Shown here piece by piece: positions 44,405-53,482 of a DNA stretch of 64,000 bases (position 1 is its first letter; the number at the start of each line of letters is the position of its first letter). This DNA comes from CAWHJN01 sp963829705 (lineage in GTDB: Bacteria; Bacteroidota; Rhodothermia; Rhodothermales; BA12), in assembly GCA_963829705.1 (NCBI GenBank), contig CAWHJN010000001.1:186001-250000 (forward strand). The letters are read 5' to 3'. Position numbers and translations under genes: made by a program. A model generated the notes under the pieces. The model saw only the letters and a program-made list of their open reading frames with translations, had not been told where the DNA came from and did no database searches.

Positions 44405-46453
44405 TCACCACGCCACACGCAGGCCGAAGTAGAATTGCCGGGTGGCGGCAGGCTCGAAGTAGCGCCCGCCGCGCGCGTTGATGGCGACCGAGCCGACGGC
44501 TTTTTCGTCGAGCACGTTCGTGATGCGGGCGAAGGGGCGCACTTCGGCAGACGAAATGCGCCGGGTGTAGCCCGCGCTCACGTCCATCCACGCCCGCCCG
44601 TCGGTGCGAGTCGTGTTCGCATCGTCGCCATACAGGCCGGTGTGTGCCTGGAAGGAAACGAGTCCATCGAAGCGCCCGACACGCCCGCCGATCTCGCCTG
44701 CGAACTGGTGGCGCGGCACGCCGGGGAGGGCATTGTTTTCGAGCGGATCGGTGACGACGGCGTCGTTGGGGCCGAAGGTCAGGTGGGCGAGGGTGTAGGC
44801 GGCGGAGGCGTGGAAATGCTGGGAGGGCTGCCAGGTAGCAGAGGTTTCGAGACCCGCGTGGCGTGTCTGCTGCACGTTGCGGTAGAACGTCCGCCCGCTC
44901 TCGCCCTCAAAAGGGGCCAGCCCGTCGCGTACGCGCATGGCGTATAGGGCCGCGTCGTAACGGATTTTCTGGTCAGGTTCGCGGCCCCGCACGCCTATCT
45001 CTACACTCACGGCGCGTTGCGGCTGGAGGGAGGGGTTAAAGCCGCCCTGCCCGTCGGGGCGGTTGGCGAGTTCGGTGGTCGTCGGCGTCTCGAACGACGT
45101 GGCGACGGACGCGAATACGTCCACGTTTCCCAGCCGGTAGGTCGCGCCCGCCATCGGGCTCACCGCGCCCAGCGTGCGGCTGCCCGACGCGTCGCCGTCG
45201 GTGAGGAGGTGGTCATCCGCCCGAAACGCGATCTGATCGGCGCGCAGGGCGGCTTCGATGGAGAGGTGGGGGACACCCAGCGCTGCGGCATCCATCCGCA
45301 GACGCGCGAAGCCACCGATCTGGCGGACGGTCTCCTTCTGGTCGAGAGTCGTTACCTCTCCGCGCTCCCCGTCTTCGTTGGGCGCGTTGGTGCGGGCGTC
45401 GCGCTGCCAGCCCGCGTCGAGGCCGACCGTCCAGCCCAGTCCTCCACGCGTCCCGTCCAGACTCGAACGGAATCCGCCTGCCGCGCGGTCGAGGTCGATG
45501 TAGGCGAACGGCAGCGGGTTGTCGAGGCGGCGCATCTGCCCGAACACCGTCGCGTGGAGCGTAGCGGCGGGGAGCGCGTGAACGAGCGTCAGCCCGGCCT
45601 GCGCCTGCTGGCTTTTTTTGCCAGATTGCGTCGTCACATAGCGGGTTTCGGCCTGCCGCCGGTCCGCTTCCAACTCCTCGCTGGTGAGCGCGCCAGGGTG
45701 CTGCTGCTCGGGCGTGTTCTCGTAGGCGACGAGCACGCGCGCGAACGTGCGGGGCGAGAACGTCTTTTCGGCAAACGCGCGCCCGCGAAAGGTCTGGTAG
45801 CCGCTGTGGAAGCGGTAGCCGTCCGACCGCGTGTAGCTTGCCGCGAGGCCCGCGTGGTAGGTGTCGCCTCGCGTCACGAATTCGCCCTCTGCGCGTCTAT
45901 AGGCGTTGGAGCCTTCCACCAGCCGCAGCGCGACGGTAGGTGCGTCGGTGCGGGGAAGGGTGTTCAAAAAGACCACGCCGCCGCTGCTGTTGCCCCACAG
46001 CGCCGACGCGGGGCCGCGAACGACCTCGGCCTCGCGCACGAACGCGGGATCGACGACGTTGAGTACCGCCTGCCCATCCGGCAGCGTCAGCGGGATGCCG
46101 TCGAGCACCACCTGCACGCCGCGCACGCCGAAGGCCGACCGGTAGCCCAGCCCGCGCACGACGAGGCGTTCGCCCAGCGCGGGGTTCTCGCGGTCCGCGA
46201 GGTAGACGCCGGGCAGCAGCCTGAGCGCCGACGCGAGCGTCGCACCGGGGTCGAGCAGCCGGGCCGCCTCGGGCCGCTCCAGCACGTCGATGCTGTAGGG
46301 CGCGTTCGCGGTGGAGGAACGGGCGGCCTCGACGCGCACCTCGGGCAGCGTGCCGCGCAGCGTGTCGGCAGGTGTCTGCGCGCAGAGCGACCCTGCTGCG
46401 AGCGAGCAGACGAAACATCCGGCCATCCACCCGAGCGCGCGCGAAACGTTCAT
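44405..46453 (-). CDS. TonB-dependent receptor (FecA/siderophore-type)
   Basis: 682 residues from ATG 46453 with a signal peptide (MNVSRALGWMAGCFVCSLAA...CAQ). It lacks the CarboxypepD_reg module. Plug: YSIDVLERPEAARLLDPGAT, LASALRLLPGVYLADRENPA, LVVRGLGYRSAFGVRGVQVV, VVRGPASALWGNSSGGVVFL. Barrel features include a TonB-receptor tail with FEPAATRQFYFGLRVAW, and NVLDEKAVGSVAINARGGRY. It is the FecA/BtuB-like form that usually imports iron chelates. It follows an NHL lipoprotein and a PorV-like gene, seven bases after the NHL stop. Confidence 0.9.
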   Translation of the reverse strand: MNVSRALGWMAGCFVCSLAAGSLCAQTPADTLRGTLPEVRVEAARSSTANAPYSIDVLERPEAARLLDPGATLASALRLLPGVYLADRENPALGERLVVRGLGYRSAFGVRGVQVVLDGIPLTLPDGQAVLNVVDPAFVREAEVVRGPASALWGNSSGGVVFLNTLPRTDAPTVALRLVEGSNAYRRAEGEFVTRGDTYHAGLAASYTRSDGYRFHSGYQTFRGRAFAEKTFSPRTFARVLVAYENTPEQQHPGALTSEELEADRRQAETRYVTTQSGKKSQQAQAGLTLVHALPAATLHATVFGQMRRLDNPLPFAYIDLDRAAGGFRSSLDGTRGGLGWTVGLDAGWQRDARTNAPNEDGERGEVTTLDQKETVRQIGGFARLRMDAAALGVPHLSIEAALRADQIAFRADDHLLTDGDASGSRTLGAVSPMAGATYRLGNVDVFASVATSFETPTTTELANRPDGQGGFNPSLQPQRAVSVEIGVRGREPDQKIRYDAALYAMRVRDGLAPFEGESGRTFYRNVQQTRHAGLETSATWQPSQHFHASAAYTLAHLTFGPNDAVVTDPLENNALPGVPRHQFAGEIGGRVGRFDGLVSFQAHTGLYGDDANTTRTDGRAWMDVSAGYTRRISSAEVRPFARITNVLDEKAVGSVAINARGGRYFEPAATRQFYFGLRVAW

Positions 46454-46460
46454 CGAGGCG

Positions 46461-47708
46461 CTATTCCAGGTCGGTGTTGAGGCGGAAGCGGGCGATGCGG
46501 TTGTTGCCCGTATCGGCCACGTAGACCGTCCGCCCGAAGTACGCCACGCCCTGCGGATTGGAAAACTGCAACGGCCCGCTGCCCTGTCCACCGAACGACA
46601 CCGGTACCGGGCGCGGGTCGCGGGCACCCGGTGGCGGCGCGACACCCTCGATGCCGTTGGCGTTGAAGACCATCAGCGAATCCTTGCCCTCGTCGATGAC
46701 GAACAGGTAGTTGGTGCCGTCGGCGGCGTAGGCCAGACCCGCAGGGGTGTCGAAGCGGTTCTGCCGGTACAGCGCGAACGGAGTGGACTGCGCTGCGCCG
46801 AGGAGCGACACGTCGGGCTGGTAGACGAGACCATCCGGCGTTTCGACGGTGCGGATCGAGAGCACGCCGAAGGGCACGTCGAGGGGCGTGCCTCCGGCGG
46901 CGGGGGTAGGCGACTGTGCCACGAAAAAGTCGCGGCTGGCGGGGAAGCTCGTCTGCTGGGGCGGCTGCACGCGCGTGAGCACCGCCGTCGGGTTGACCGA
47001 GCTGAGGAGGCTGGGGCGCGTGGCGCTGAGTTGCGAGAGCGTGCTCGTGTTCACGCCTGCTGCCGTGAACTGCATGATGGCGTTGTACGGGGCGCGCACG
47101 GGCGCATCAATGGGGCCGGAGCGGGCCACGTAGACGCCGTTGTCGTTCAGGACGGCGACGCTCGTGAAGCGCACCTGCTCGTCCTCGGCGATGGGGTTGC
47201 GCTGGATGACCTGCCGCGCCCGGTCGTCGAACGGATGCCAGATGATGTCTTCCACTTTCACGTTCGCCGTCGCCAGCCCGGACAGGCGGTAGACGACGGG
47301 CAGGCGATAGGAAGTGCCCTCGACGGTCGTGTCGCGCAGCGCGGTGACGTAGACGTGGAAGCGGCGGTCCTGAATCACGCTCGACGGTTCGAGGAGCGGC
47401 TGCCCGGCGACGGTTTCCGTCAGCGCCTGGGGCCGCCCGGCGCGGTCGAGCAGGTGGAGGCCGCGCGCATCGACGACGTAGATGAAGCCGTCGAAGCCGA
47501 CGTACACGTCCTTCGGCGCGTCGAACGTGCCGCCAAAACCTTGCTCGAAAAACGGCTGCACCGGCACGTATCCGACCTCATCCACTGCCGTGGGGTCGAT
47601 TTTGCCTTGATTGAAAATATCGTCGGTGGTGTCGTCTTGCTTCGACCCGAACATGTCGCAGCCGGTGAGGCTGATCATCAAAAGCAGCGCGAGGAAAAGC
47701 AGGCGCAT
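46461..47708 (-). CDS. NHL-repeat lipoprotein
   Basis: 415 residues from ATG 47708, sharing one base with the PorV-like stop (TGATG). Lipoprotein signal ends LLLMISLTGC. The C-terminal half shows NHL-type beta-propeller blades (RFDTPAGLAYAADGTNYLFV, GPLQFSNPQGVAYFGRTVYV, ADTGNNRIARFR), and an earlier one, FDAPKDVYVGFDGFIYVVDA. Surface or periplasmic binding propeller; ligand unknown. Part of the TonB/PorV/NHL run. Confidence 0.82.
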   Translation of the reverse strand: MRLLFLALLLMISLTGCDMFGSKQDDTTDDIFNQGKIDPTAVDEVGYVPVQPFFEQGFGGTFDAPKDVYVGFDGFIYVVDARGLHLLDRAGRPQALTETVAGQPLLEPSSVIQDRRFHVYVTALRDTTVEGTSYRLPVVYRLSGLATANVKVEDIIWHPFDDRARQVIQRNPIAEDEQVRFTSVAVLNDNGVYVARSGPIDAPVRAPYNAIMQFTAAGVNTSTLSQLSATRPSLLSSVNPTAVLTRVQPPQQTSFPASRDFFVAQSPTPAAGGTPLDVPFGVLSIRTVETPDGLVYQPDVSLLGAAQSTPFALYRQNRFDTPAGLAYAADGTNYLFVIDEGKDSLMVFNANGIEGVAPPPGARDPRPVPVSFGGQGSGPLQFSNPQGVAYFGRTVYVADTGNNRIARFRLNTDLE

Positions 47709-48712
47709 CAGAACGAGAGGTTGAGGCCGAAGGCGTGAACGTTGCCGAGTCGTTCGAGGCGAGTGAAGCCGTAGTCGATGCGCGTCTGCGCGCCGAGCGC
47801 CGCCACGCGCAGCCCGCCGCCTACAGACGCCACGTATTCCTCGACGCCCAGCCGGTAGCCGCCGCGCAGCACGAGCAGGTCGTTGAACGTGTACTCCGCG
47901 CCCAGTCCCAAACTTTCGGCGTTGTCGTTGGGGCGGTAAAGCTGGGTCGAGAGCGTGAGCGCTTGGCCTGGGCGGTCGCGCCACAGTTCGTAGGAGAGGC
48001 CGAGTAGAAACGTCGTCGGAAGCGTGATCGTCTCGAAGTCGCTCTCGGTGACCGTGCCGCCGGGTGCGCCGGGGTCGGTACGGGTGATCGACCCGCTCGG
48101 CGTGCCGTCCAGACCAAAGTGCCGGATGGCCACACCCATCGCCGCGCCCGTCGTGCCGATGCGGTAGTGGATGCCGAGGTCGAGCGCCGCCGTCGTCGTG
48201 CTCACGTCGGCCACGCTTTCGTGGACGGCCTTGACGGTCACGCCGTAGGCGAAGAGGTCGGTGAGGCGCTGCGAAACCGTCAGCCCCGCGGCCATGTCGA
48301 GAAAGCGAAACTGCTCGCCCGTGCCCGTCGGGTCGAACTCCGTCGTAACGTCCATCTCGCCCGAGTCGAGCGTTTGCAGGCTCAGTCCGATGGTGAACGC
48401 GCCGAGGGGAGCCGTCGCGGCTACCTGGTTAGTGGTGAAGAGCGTGCCGTCGTAGTACGATGCCCGCGACGCGCTGAGTTGGTAGCCGCCGCCCACCGCC
48501 GCCAGCGCCGGGTTCCAGAACAGCGCGTTGGCGTCGTCGGCGTGCGTGGCGACAGCCTCGCCGAGCGCGATCGAGCGCGCGTCCGTCGGAATCTTGAGAA
48601 ACTGAAAGCCCACCGTCCCCGCCCGGTCGCTCCCGAATGAGGGGAGGACCTGGGCGGAAGCAGGCGTTAAAGCTCCCGCAAGCAGTAGAAGCAGCAGCGT
48701 GAGACGGAGCAT
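47708..48712 (-). CDS. PorV/PorQ-family outer-membrane protein (T9SS-associated)
   Basis: 334 residues from ATG 48712 (in-frame ATG 48868 rejected: no signal). Signal peptide MLRLTLLLLLLAGALTPASA. A UPF0164/PorV-style 14-strand barrel is suggested by FLKIPTDARSIALGEAVATH, DANALFWNPALAAVGGGYQL, LDMAAGLTVSQRLTDLFAYG and the end HAFGLNLSF. PorV (LptO) shuttles T9SS substrates to the attachment complex; PorV/PorQ-family relatives are also common in TonB-receptor clusters. Overlaps the next gene by TGATG. Together with CTD-bearing neighbours it supports a T9SS. Confidence 0.82.
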   Translation of the reverse strand: MLRLTLLLLLLAGALTPASAQVLPSFGSDRAGTVGFQFLKIPTDARSIALGEAVATHADDANALFWNPALAAVGGGYQLSASRASYYDGTLFTTNQVAATAPLGAFTIGLSLQTLDSGEMDVTTEFDPTGTGEQFRFLDMAAGLTVSQRLTDLFAYGVTVKAVHESVADVSTTTAALDLGIHYRIGTTGAAMGVAIRHFGLDGTPSGSITRTDPGAPGGTVTESDFETITLPTTFLLGLSYELWRDRPGQALTLSTQLYRPNDNAESLGLGAEYTFNDLLVLRGGYRLGVEEYVASVGGGLRVAALGAQTRIDYGFTRLERLGNVHAFGLNLSF

Positions 48713-48791
48713 GAGTAGGAGGTGGAAGAGAGCGGGTAGAGAGTGGAGGTTGGAGGAGAAAACCCATCTCCAGCCTCCAATTCTCAAACCA

Positions 48792-51686
48792 CTAAAACCG
48801 AAACGACACTCCCAGCAGCACATGGCGCTGCGGGAGGAAACGGGCGGGGTTGAAGGGCGGCAGGCCACTCGTGCGCGGGTCTTCGTAGCGCGGGTCGCGC
48901 ACGCCTTCGAGCACGTCGTAGTCCGGGTTGCCGCGCAGGGCGACGAAATCCGTATCGCTCGTGTTCACGTCGGGGTAGGCTTTGCCCGTGACGGGGTTGA
49001 CGATGACGGCGTTCTTCTGGTTAAAGAGGTTGGTGATCTCCAGGCTCAGGTTGAGGTTCTGCCGCGCTACGCGGAAGGTGCGCTGGACCGACAGGTCGAA
49101 CCACCACCACGCCTGCCCCACGTTCGCATAGCGCTCGCCCGGGTCCTGCACCGTCCGGTAAATGGGCCGCCAGTCGTTCTCGCCTGTGACGGGATTCGTC
49201 GCCTGCCCCACGTACTCGACGGGCGTGTAGCGCTGCCCCGAGCGGAACGTGCTCGACAGATACATCCGGTAGTGGTTCAGGCCGGGAATGCCCCACAGGG
49301 GCGTCGTCTCGTCGCGGCTGAAGATGACGTAGGCTTTCAGATCCAGCGGGCGGTCCCACGCGAGGGGCGTCTCGACGGTGTTGTCGAGGTTGCCGCGCGC
49401 GAGGTAGTCTGCCAGCGCGTCGTTGTTGGTGCTCGACAAGCCCGTGGCTTTGGAGAACGAACCCGAAAGCTGCCCCTGGAAATACTTCCCGATGCGTTTC
49501 TGGTACGACGCTTCGATGCCGCGCACGCGGGCAAAATCGCCGTTGACGCGGAAGGCGCGCACCGTCTCGCGCCCGCCCGCATCTTTGATCACCACATCCT
49601 CGACGGTGATGAAGTCGAACTTGTCGCGCCAGAAGGCCGTCAGGCTCAACACGTCGTTGGTCGTGATCTGATAGCGGAGGCCCAGTTCGTAGGAGATGTC
49701 CACCTCGGGGTCGAGGTTGGGGTTGCCCAGGTCGGCGAAGAACGAGCGGTCCTGGTAGAACGGGTCGAGGCCGGTGTAGACGAACGTCGGGTGCGGCAGG
49801 CGCGTCGAGTGGCCGTAGTTGAAAAACAGCACCTGGTTGTCGCGGATGGGGAACGACACGCGCAGCTTGGGCAAGAGCCGGTACTTGTAGCGCAGCCCGA
49901 AGACGGGGACGGTCGAACGCTTGTAGTCCTCGCGGATGGTTTCGAGAATGGGCGCGGCGGGGTTCTCGACGAGGTCGTCGACGTACTTGCCCGGTGCCCA
50001 ATATTCAAAGCGCAGCCCGACGTTGGCGATGAGCCCGCGGTAGCGGATCTGGCCCGTCGAGAAGAGCGCGCCGCGCTGCGGCTGCACCTGCCAGATGTCG
50101 CTCGACGAGCCCAGCCGGTTCGAGCGCGTCGTGTCGCCACTCGCCGTCACAATCGGCGCACCCACCCACGGGCGGACGACGTCGATCCACTGGTAGTCGT
50201 TGCGTTTGTGCTCGAAACCGGCGTCGAGGCGCAAACTGCGATCCGGCGAAAACAGCGTGTAGGTGCCTTTCAGTGTCAGCTCTTCGGCGTAATGGTCGTG
50301 CCAGCGCGTGGCGATGCCGCCGTTGTTGACGAAGCCGTTGCCGGGCAGGATGAACAGCGCGTTAGGGTCGGGTGGGAGCCCGTCGGGGCCGACGAAGATG
50401 CTGCCCGGGTACGTCGGGATGCTCTCGGGGTCGAGCTCGGTATCGACGACGTCAGGTCGCCAGTCGCGTCCGTTGGCGTCGGCGCGGAGGCGCGTAAAGA
50501 GGCGGCTCGCCTGGATCTCGACGAACGAACGCGTGCCGAGCACCTGCGACAGCCGGAGATAGCCGAGGTTGGTGTCGTGCGTGAACGTGTTGGCGTTGTC
50601 GGGCTGGAGGACGAAGGCGTACTGGAAGCCCGGCGCGATCACCGCGTCGTTGCCGGTCACCTGCAACGAGCGCGTGTTCTGGTTGACGGACAGCGACCGC
50701 TGGTAGCTCGCCTGGAGTTTCGTGCCGGGCCGCAGGTCGTAGGTGAGTTTCGCCAGCCCGCTCCACCGGTTTGCCGCGCGCGGCATCCAGAAGGTGCCGC
50801 TCACCAGACTCGATTCCAACTGGTCGGGGTTCGACGTTTCGCGCGTGAAGCCGTCTTCGAGCTGTGCCTGACCACTGACGAAGAACCGCAGTCTGTCCTT
50901 TACGATGGGGCCGCCGAGGCTCAGTTCGTAGACCTCCTCGCGGAAGTTGGAGTCCCAGTCGCGGTTGAAGCCCACGTCGTCTCGTTTGTGCGCAAACGAA
51001 CCCGCAAACGTGTTTCCGCCATCCTGCGTGCGGACGCTCACGACGCCGCTCGTCACGTCGCCCACGTCGGCCCCGACACCGCCCGTCGTCACTTCCACCT
51101 CGGCGAAGGCGTTCGAGCCGAGGTCGAGCCCGAAGCCCGTACCCGAGAGCGGGTCTTTGGCCGACACGCCATCGACGACGAAGCCGGTTTCGTTGGCGCG
51201 ACCGCCGCGGATGTAGAGACCTGTCGGGTCGGAGACGATGCCTGCCTGGTTGGCGATGACGCCCTGCACCGAGCGGACGGGCGCGGCTTCGATCTGCTCG
51301 CGCGAGATCGCCGCCTGGCTCTGCGCCCCTTCGACGTCCACGAGCGGGCGCGTGCCCACGACGACGACCTCGTCGCTGGTCGAGAGCACCGCTTCGGCCA
51401 GCGTCACGTCGAGCGTCGTCGCCTCGTTGTTCGTGATGCGGATGTCGGTGTACAGCTTCGTCTCGAAGCCGATGTAGGAGAACTGCACGTTGTACGCGCC
51501 GCCGCGCAGCCCGTCGAGGCGGTAGCGCCCGTCGATGTCGGTGGCGGTGCCTTTTGCCGTGCCCTGAATAACGACGTTAACGCCCGTGAGCGGCTCGCCG
51601 AAATCGTCGGTGACACGGCCTACCAGCCGTCCCTGTGCGTGCGCCGAAAGCGCCGTCAGGCCCAGCGCCAACGTCAGAAACAGCAT
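48792..51686 (-). CDS. TonB-dependent receptor with carboxypeptidase-regulatory-like domain
   Basis: 964 residues from ATG 51686 with a signal peptide (MLFLTLALGLTALSAHAQ). CarboxypepD_reg domain (GRVTDDFGEPLTGVNVVIQG, DIDGRYRLDGLRGGAYNVQF), a TonB-box-like VVVVGTRPLVDVEGAQSQAA, plug (PVRSVQGVIANQAGIV, GLYIRGGRANETGFVVDGVS, GGVGADVGDVTSGVVSVRT), then a long barrel ending RHVLLGVSFRF. SusC-like size but no SusD beside it. It probably carries a substrate linked to the neighbouring T9SS cargo genes or PorV-like protein. Between its stop and the PorV-like start lies a 79-base tract with an inverted repeat. Confidence 0.9.
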   Translation of the reverse strand: MLFLTLALGLTALSAHAQGRLVGRVTDDFGEPLTGVNVVIQGTAKGTATDIDGRYRLDGLRGGAYNVQFSYIGFETKLYTDIRITNNEATTLDVTLAEAVLSTSDEVVVVGTRPLVDVEGAQSQAAISREQIEAAPVRSVQGVIANQAGIVSDPTGLYIRGGRANETGFVVDGVSAKDPLSGTGFGLDLGSNAFAEVEVTTGGVGADVGDVTSGVVSVRTQDGGNTFAGSFAHKRDDVGFNRDWDSNFREEVYELSLGGPIVKDRLRFFVSGQAQLEDGFTRETSNPDQLESSLVSGTFWMPRAANRWSGLAKLTYDLRPGTKLQASYQRSLSVNQNTRSLQVTGNDAVIAPGFQYAFVLQPDNANTFTHDTNLGYLRLSQVLGTRSFVEIQASRLFTRLRADANGRDWRPDVVDTELDPESIPTYPGSIFVGPDGLPPDPNALFILPGNGFVNNGGIATRWHDHYAEELTLKGTYTLFSPDRSLRLDAGFEHKRNDYQWIDVVRPWVGAPIVTASGDTTRSNRLGSSSDIWQVQPQRGALFSTGQIRYRGLIANVGLRFEYWAPGKYVDDLVENPAAPILETIREDYKRSTVPVFGLRYKYRLLPKLRVSFPIRDNQVLFFNYGHSTRLPHPTFVYTGLDPFYQDRSFFADLGNPNLDPEVDISYELGLRYQITTNDVLSLTAFWRDKFDFITVEDVVIKDAGGRETVRAFRVNGDFARVRGIEASYQKRIGKYFQGQLSGSFSKATGLSSTNNDALADYLARGNLDNTVETPLAWDRPLDLKAYVIFSRDETTPLWGIPGLNHYRMYLSSTFRSGQRYTPVEYVGQATNPVTGENDWRPIYRTVQDPGERYANVGQAWWWFDLSVQRTFRVARQNLNLSLEITNLFNQKNAVIVNPVTGKAYPDVNTSDTDFVALRGNPDYDVLEGVRDPRYEDPRTSGLPPFNPARFLPQRHVLLGVSFRF

Positions 51687-51774
51687 CCGCAGGGGTACAA
51701 TTAATTGCGCCTTTACTGCCGCGGCGTTCGGAAACGCGCCGCCACGCGGTGCATCATCGTGTAAAACAAATCCA

Positions 51775-53424
51775 TCATCGGCGTCCGAATTGCAGGCTTT
51801 CGAGCATCAGGCGCACGGCGTCGCGGGCAGCCTGCGGGCTTCCGTCGGTGCCGACGACGAGCGGAGCGCCCGTTTGCTCGTCCACCAGCGGAAGTGTCAT
51901 CAACCCCACCTGCGGCTGACCGTTTTCGTCGAGCCGCATCGAGGCCACGACGGAAGGGCCGGGCCAGATGCCGGTGCGGTTGCCGCCCGAGGCGAAGTTG
52001 CGGTAGTCGAATTCGCCTCTGAGCAGGGCGACGGTGCGCGAGTCGCCCGCGGCGTAAGGAACGGTCGTCGTCACGAACGCGGTGGTCTGGAGCGCGGGCA
52101 ACATCGTACTCGTGCCCGGCAGCGGCGCGACGGGCGTGAGGGGTGCGTCGCGGCTCAACCGCAGCGTGCGGACGGAATCGGGCACGGGCACGAGGCGCGT
52201 GATGGGCAGGAGGAAAAGCGCCGGGTTGTCGAGGTTGTCCTCGAAGTCCGCCGACGGCGGCAGCGTGATGGGGGAATGCACCATGAGCTTGCCACCCGCT
52301 GCGAAGAAGGCGTCGAGGGCGGGCGCAGCAAACGGCAGGTTGTTGCGCGACGCGCTGTTGGTCGAGGCGGTCGTCACCCAGTAGATATCTGAAAACAGCG
52401 CCAGCGTCTCGCGCAGGAACGGCTCCTGCCCCGGCCCCAGCAGCGGCGACCGGTTCGTGATGCCCGACGAGCCCGTGCTGTACGGCAACTCGACGTTCCA
52501 CACGTCGGGCGCGAAGCCGAGGTGTTCTTGCAGCCGCGCCAGGTGCCAGCCCAGCACCGTCGGGTGCGTCTCCTTGCGGTAATCGTTGACGACGAGCACC
52601 TTCGTCTTCGGCTTTTTGACGAACCATTTCTCGCCGCCGCTGCGCGTGGGGTAGCGGCTGACGGCGCTCGTCGTGTCGGTCTGATCGACCGAGCGGGCGT
52701 AGAGGACATTGTCGGCGTCAAGGCGCAGGCCGTCAATTGTGAGACCGGTCGTCTGGAAGCCGCGCCCGATGTAAATACGCGAGGTGGCCGTCGTCTGCGC
52801 CGCGTCGTCGCGGTTCAGGTCGGCGACGAGCGTGATAAACTCGGTTTCGGGCGGGAGGGCCACGAAATTCGTCGAGTCGTTGAGGGCGATCTCGATGCGG
52901 GCGAGGTTGCTCCGGCCCTCGGGGTCGTCGGCGGAGAAGCCGAAGGTGACGACGGTGAAGGTCGTCTCGGGCGGCGCTTCGAAAAGGTCAAAAACGAACG
53001 TCGGAGGGCTGTTGCGGACGGGGAAAACCGTGCGCGCGGGCCGGGGATCGGCGGCCCCCTCGTTGTCGATGGCGCGGACTTCGACGGTCACGTTGGCCGT
53101 CTTCTCGCCGCGTTCGATGGGCAGCAGGATGAGCGAGTCGTTGCGCGTCGTGCGCGCCCAGCCCTCGGCGTCGCCGGGGCGGTTGCCGTCGGGGTACGAG
53201 CGCACGTCGAAGGCTACGACGAAGCCATCGGGGTCGGTGCCCGTCCACGAGACGAACACGCTGCTCGCCAACCGGCCCGATTCGCCGATGTTGTCCACGA
53301 GCGACGAATCCCGAACGCTCAATGCGGTCGTTGGCGGCACGTTGCCTTCGGGCGAGCCGGTGATGCCCGCGTCGCAGGCGGCGAGCGCGAAAAACGCGGG
53401 CAGGAAGAGCAGAAATCTGTTCAC
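51775..53424 (-). CDS. Large lipoprotein with FN3-like and Rossmann-like parts
   Basis: 549 residues from ATG 53424. Lipoprotein signal LPAFFALAACDAG. The first half resembles FN3/Ig-like modules (VFVSWTGTDPDGFVVAFDVR, VTFGFSADDPEGRSNLARIE); the second half has an alpha/beta look with TKVLVVNDYRKETHPTVLGW and FFAAGGKLMVHSPITL, reminiscent of a ThuA/GATase-like fold, though I cannot confirm catalytic residues. Stands between a TonB receptor and a T9SS cargo gene on the same strand, so it probably belongs to the same surface assembly. Confidence 0.72.
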   Translation of the reverse strand: MNRFLLFLPAFFALAACDAGITGSPEGNVPPTTALSVRDSSLVDNIGESGRLASSVFVSWTGTDPDGFVVAFDVRSYPDGNRPGDAEGWARTTRNDSLILLPIERGEKTANVTVEVRAIDNEGAADPRPARTVFPVRNSPPTFVFDLFEAPPETTFTVVTFGFSADDPEGRSNLARIEIALNDSTNFVALPPETEFITLVADLNRDDAAQTTATSRIYIGRGFQTTGLTIDGLRLDADNVLYARSVDQTDTTSAVSRYPTRSGGEKWFVKKPKTKVLVVNDYRKETHPTVLGWHLARLQEHLGFAPDVWNVELPYSTGSSGITNRSPLLGPGQEPFLRETLALFSDIYWVTTASTNSASRNNLPFAAPALDAFFAAGGKLMVHSPITLPPSADFEDNLDNPALFLLPITRLVPVPDSVRTLRLSRDAPLTPVAPLPGTSTMLPALQTTAFVTTTVPYAAGDSRTVALLRGEFDYRNFASGGNRTGIWPGPSVVASMRLDENGQPQVGLMTLPLVDEQTGAPLVVGTDGSPQAARDAVRLMLESLQFGRR

Positions 53425-53429
53425 GTCTG

Positions 53430-53473
53430 GAAAAGAAAAACCTCGGAGGTCCCTGTGTGAGACCTCCGAGGTT
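53430..53473 (-). terminator. Rho-independent terminator of the OB-fold T9SS cargo gene
   Basis: AACCTCGGAGGTC and GACCTCCGAGGTT form a perfect 13-bp stem; on the minus strand it is followed by TTTTTCTTTT. It is 10 bases past the stop at 53483. Confidence 0.85.
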
Positions 53474-53482
53474 CGGGTGCAA

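Noticed and set aside
48699..51704. 1001-codon plus-strand frame
   Set aside because: Exact antisense of the PorV promoter region and the TonB receptor; composition is an artefact of GC-rich third positions.
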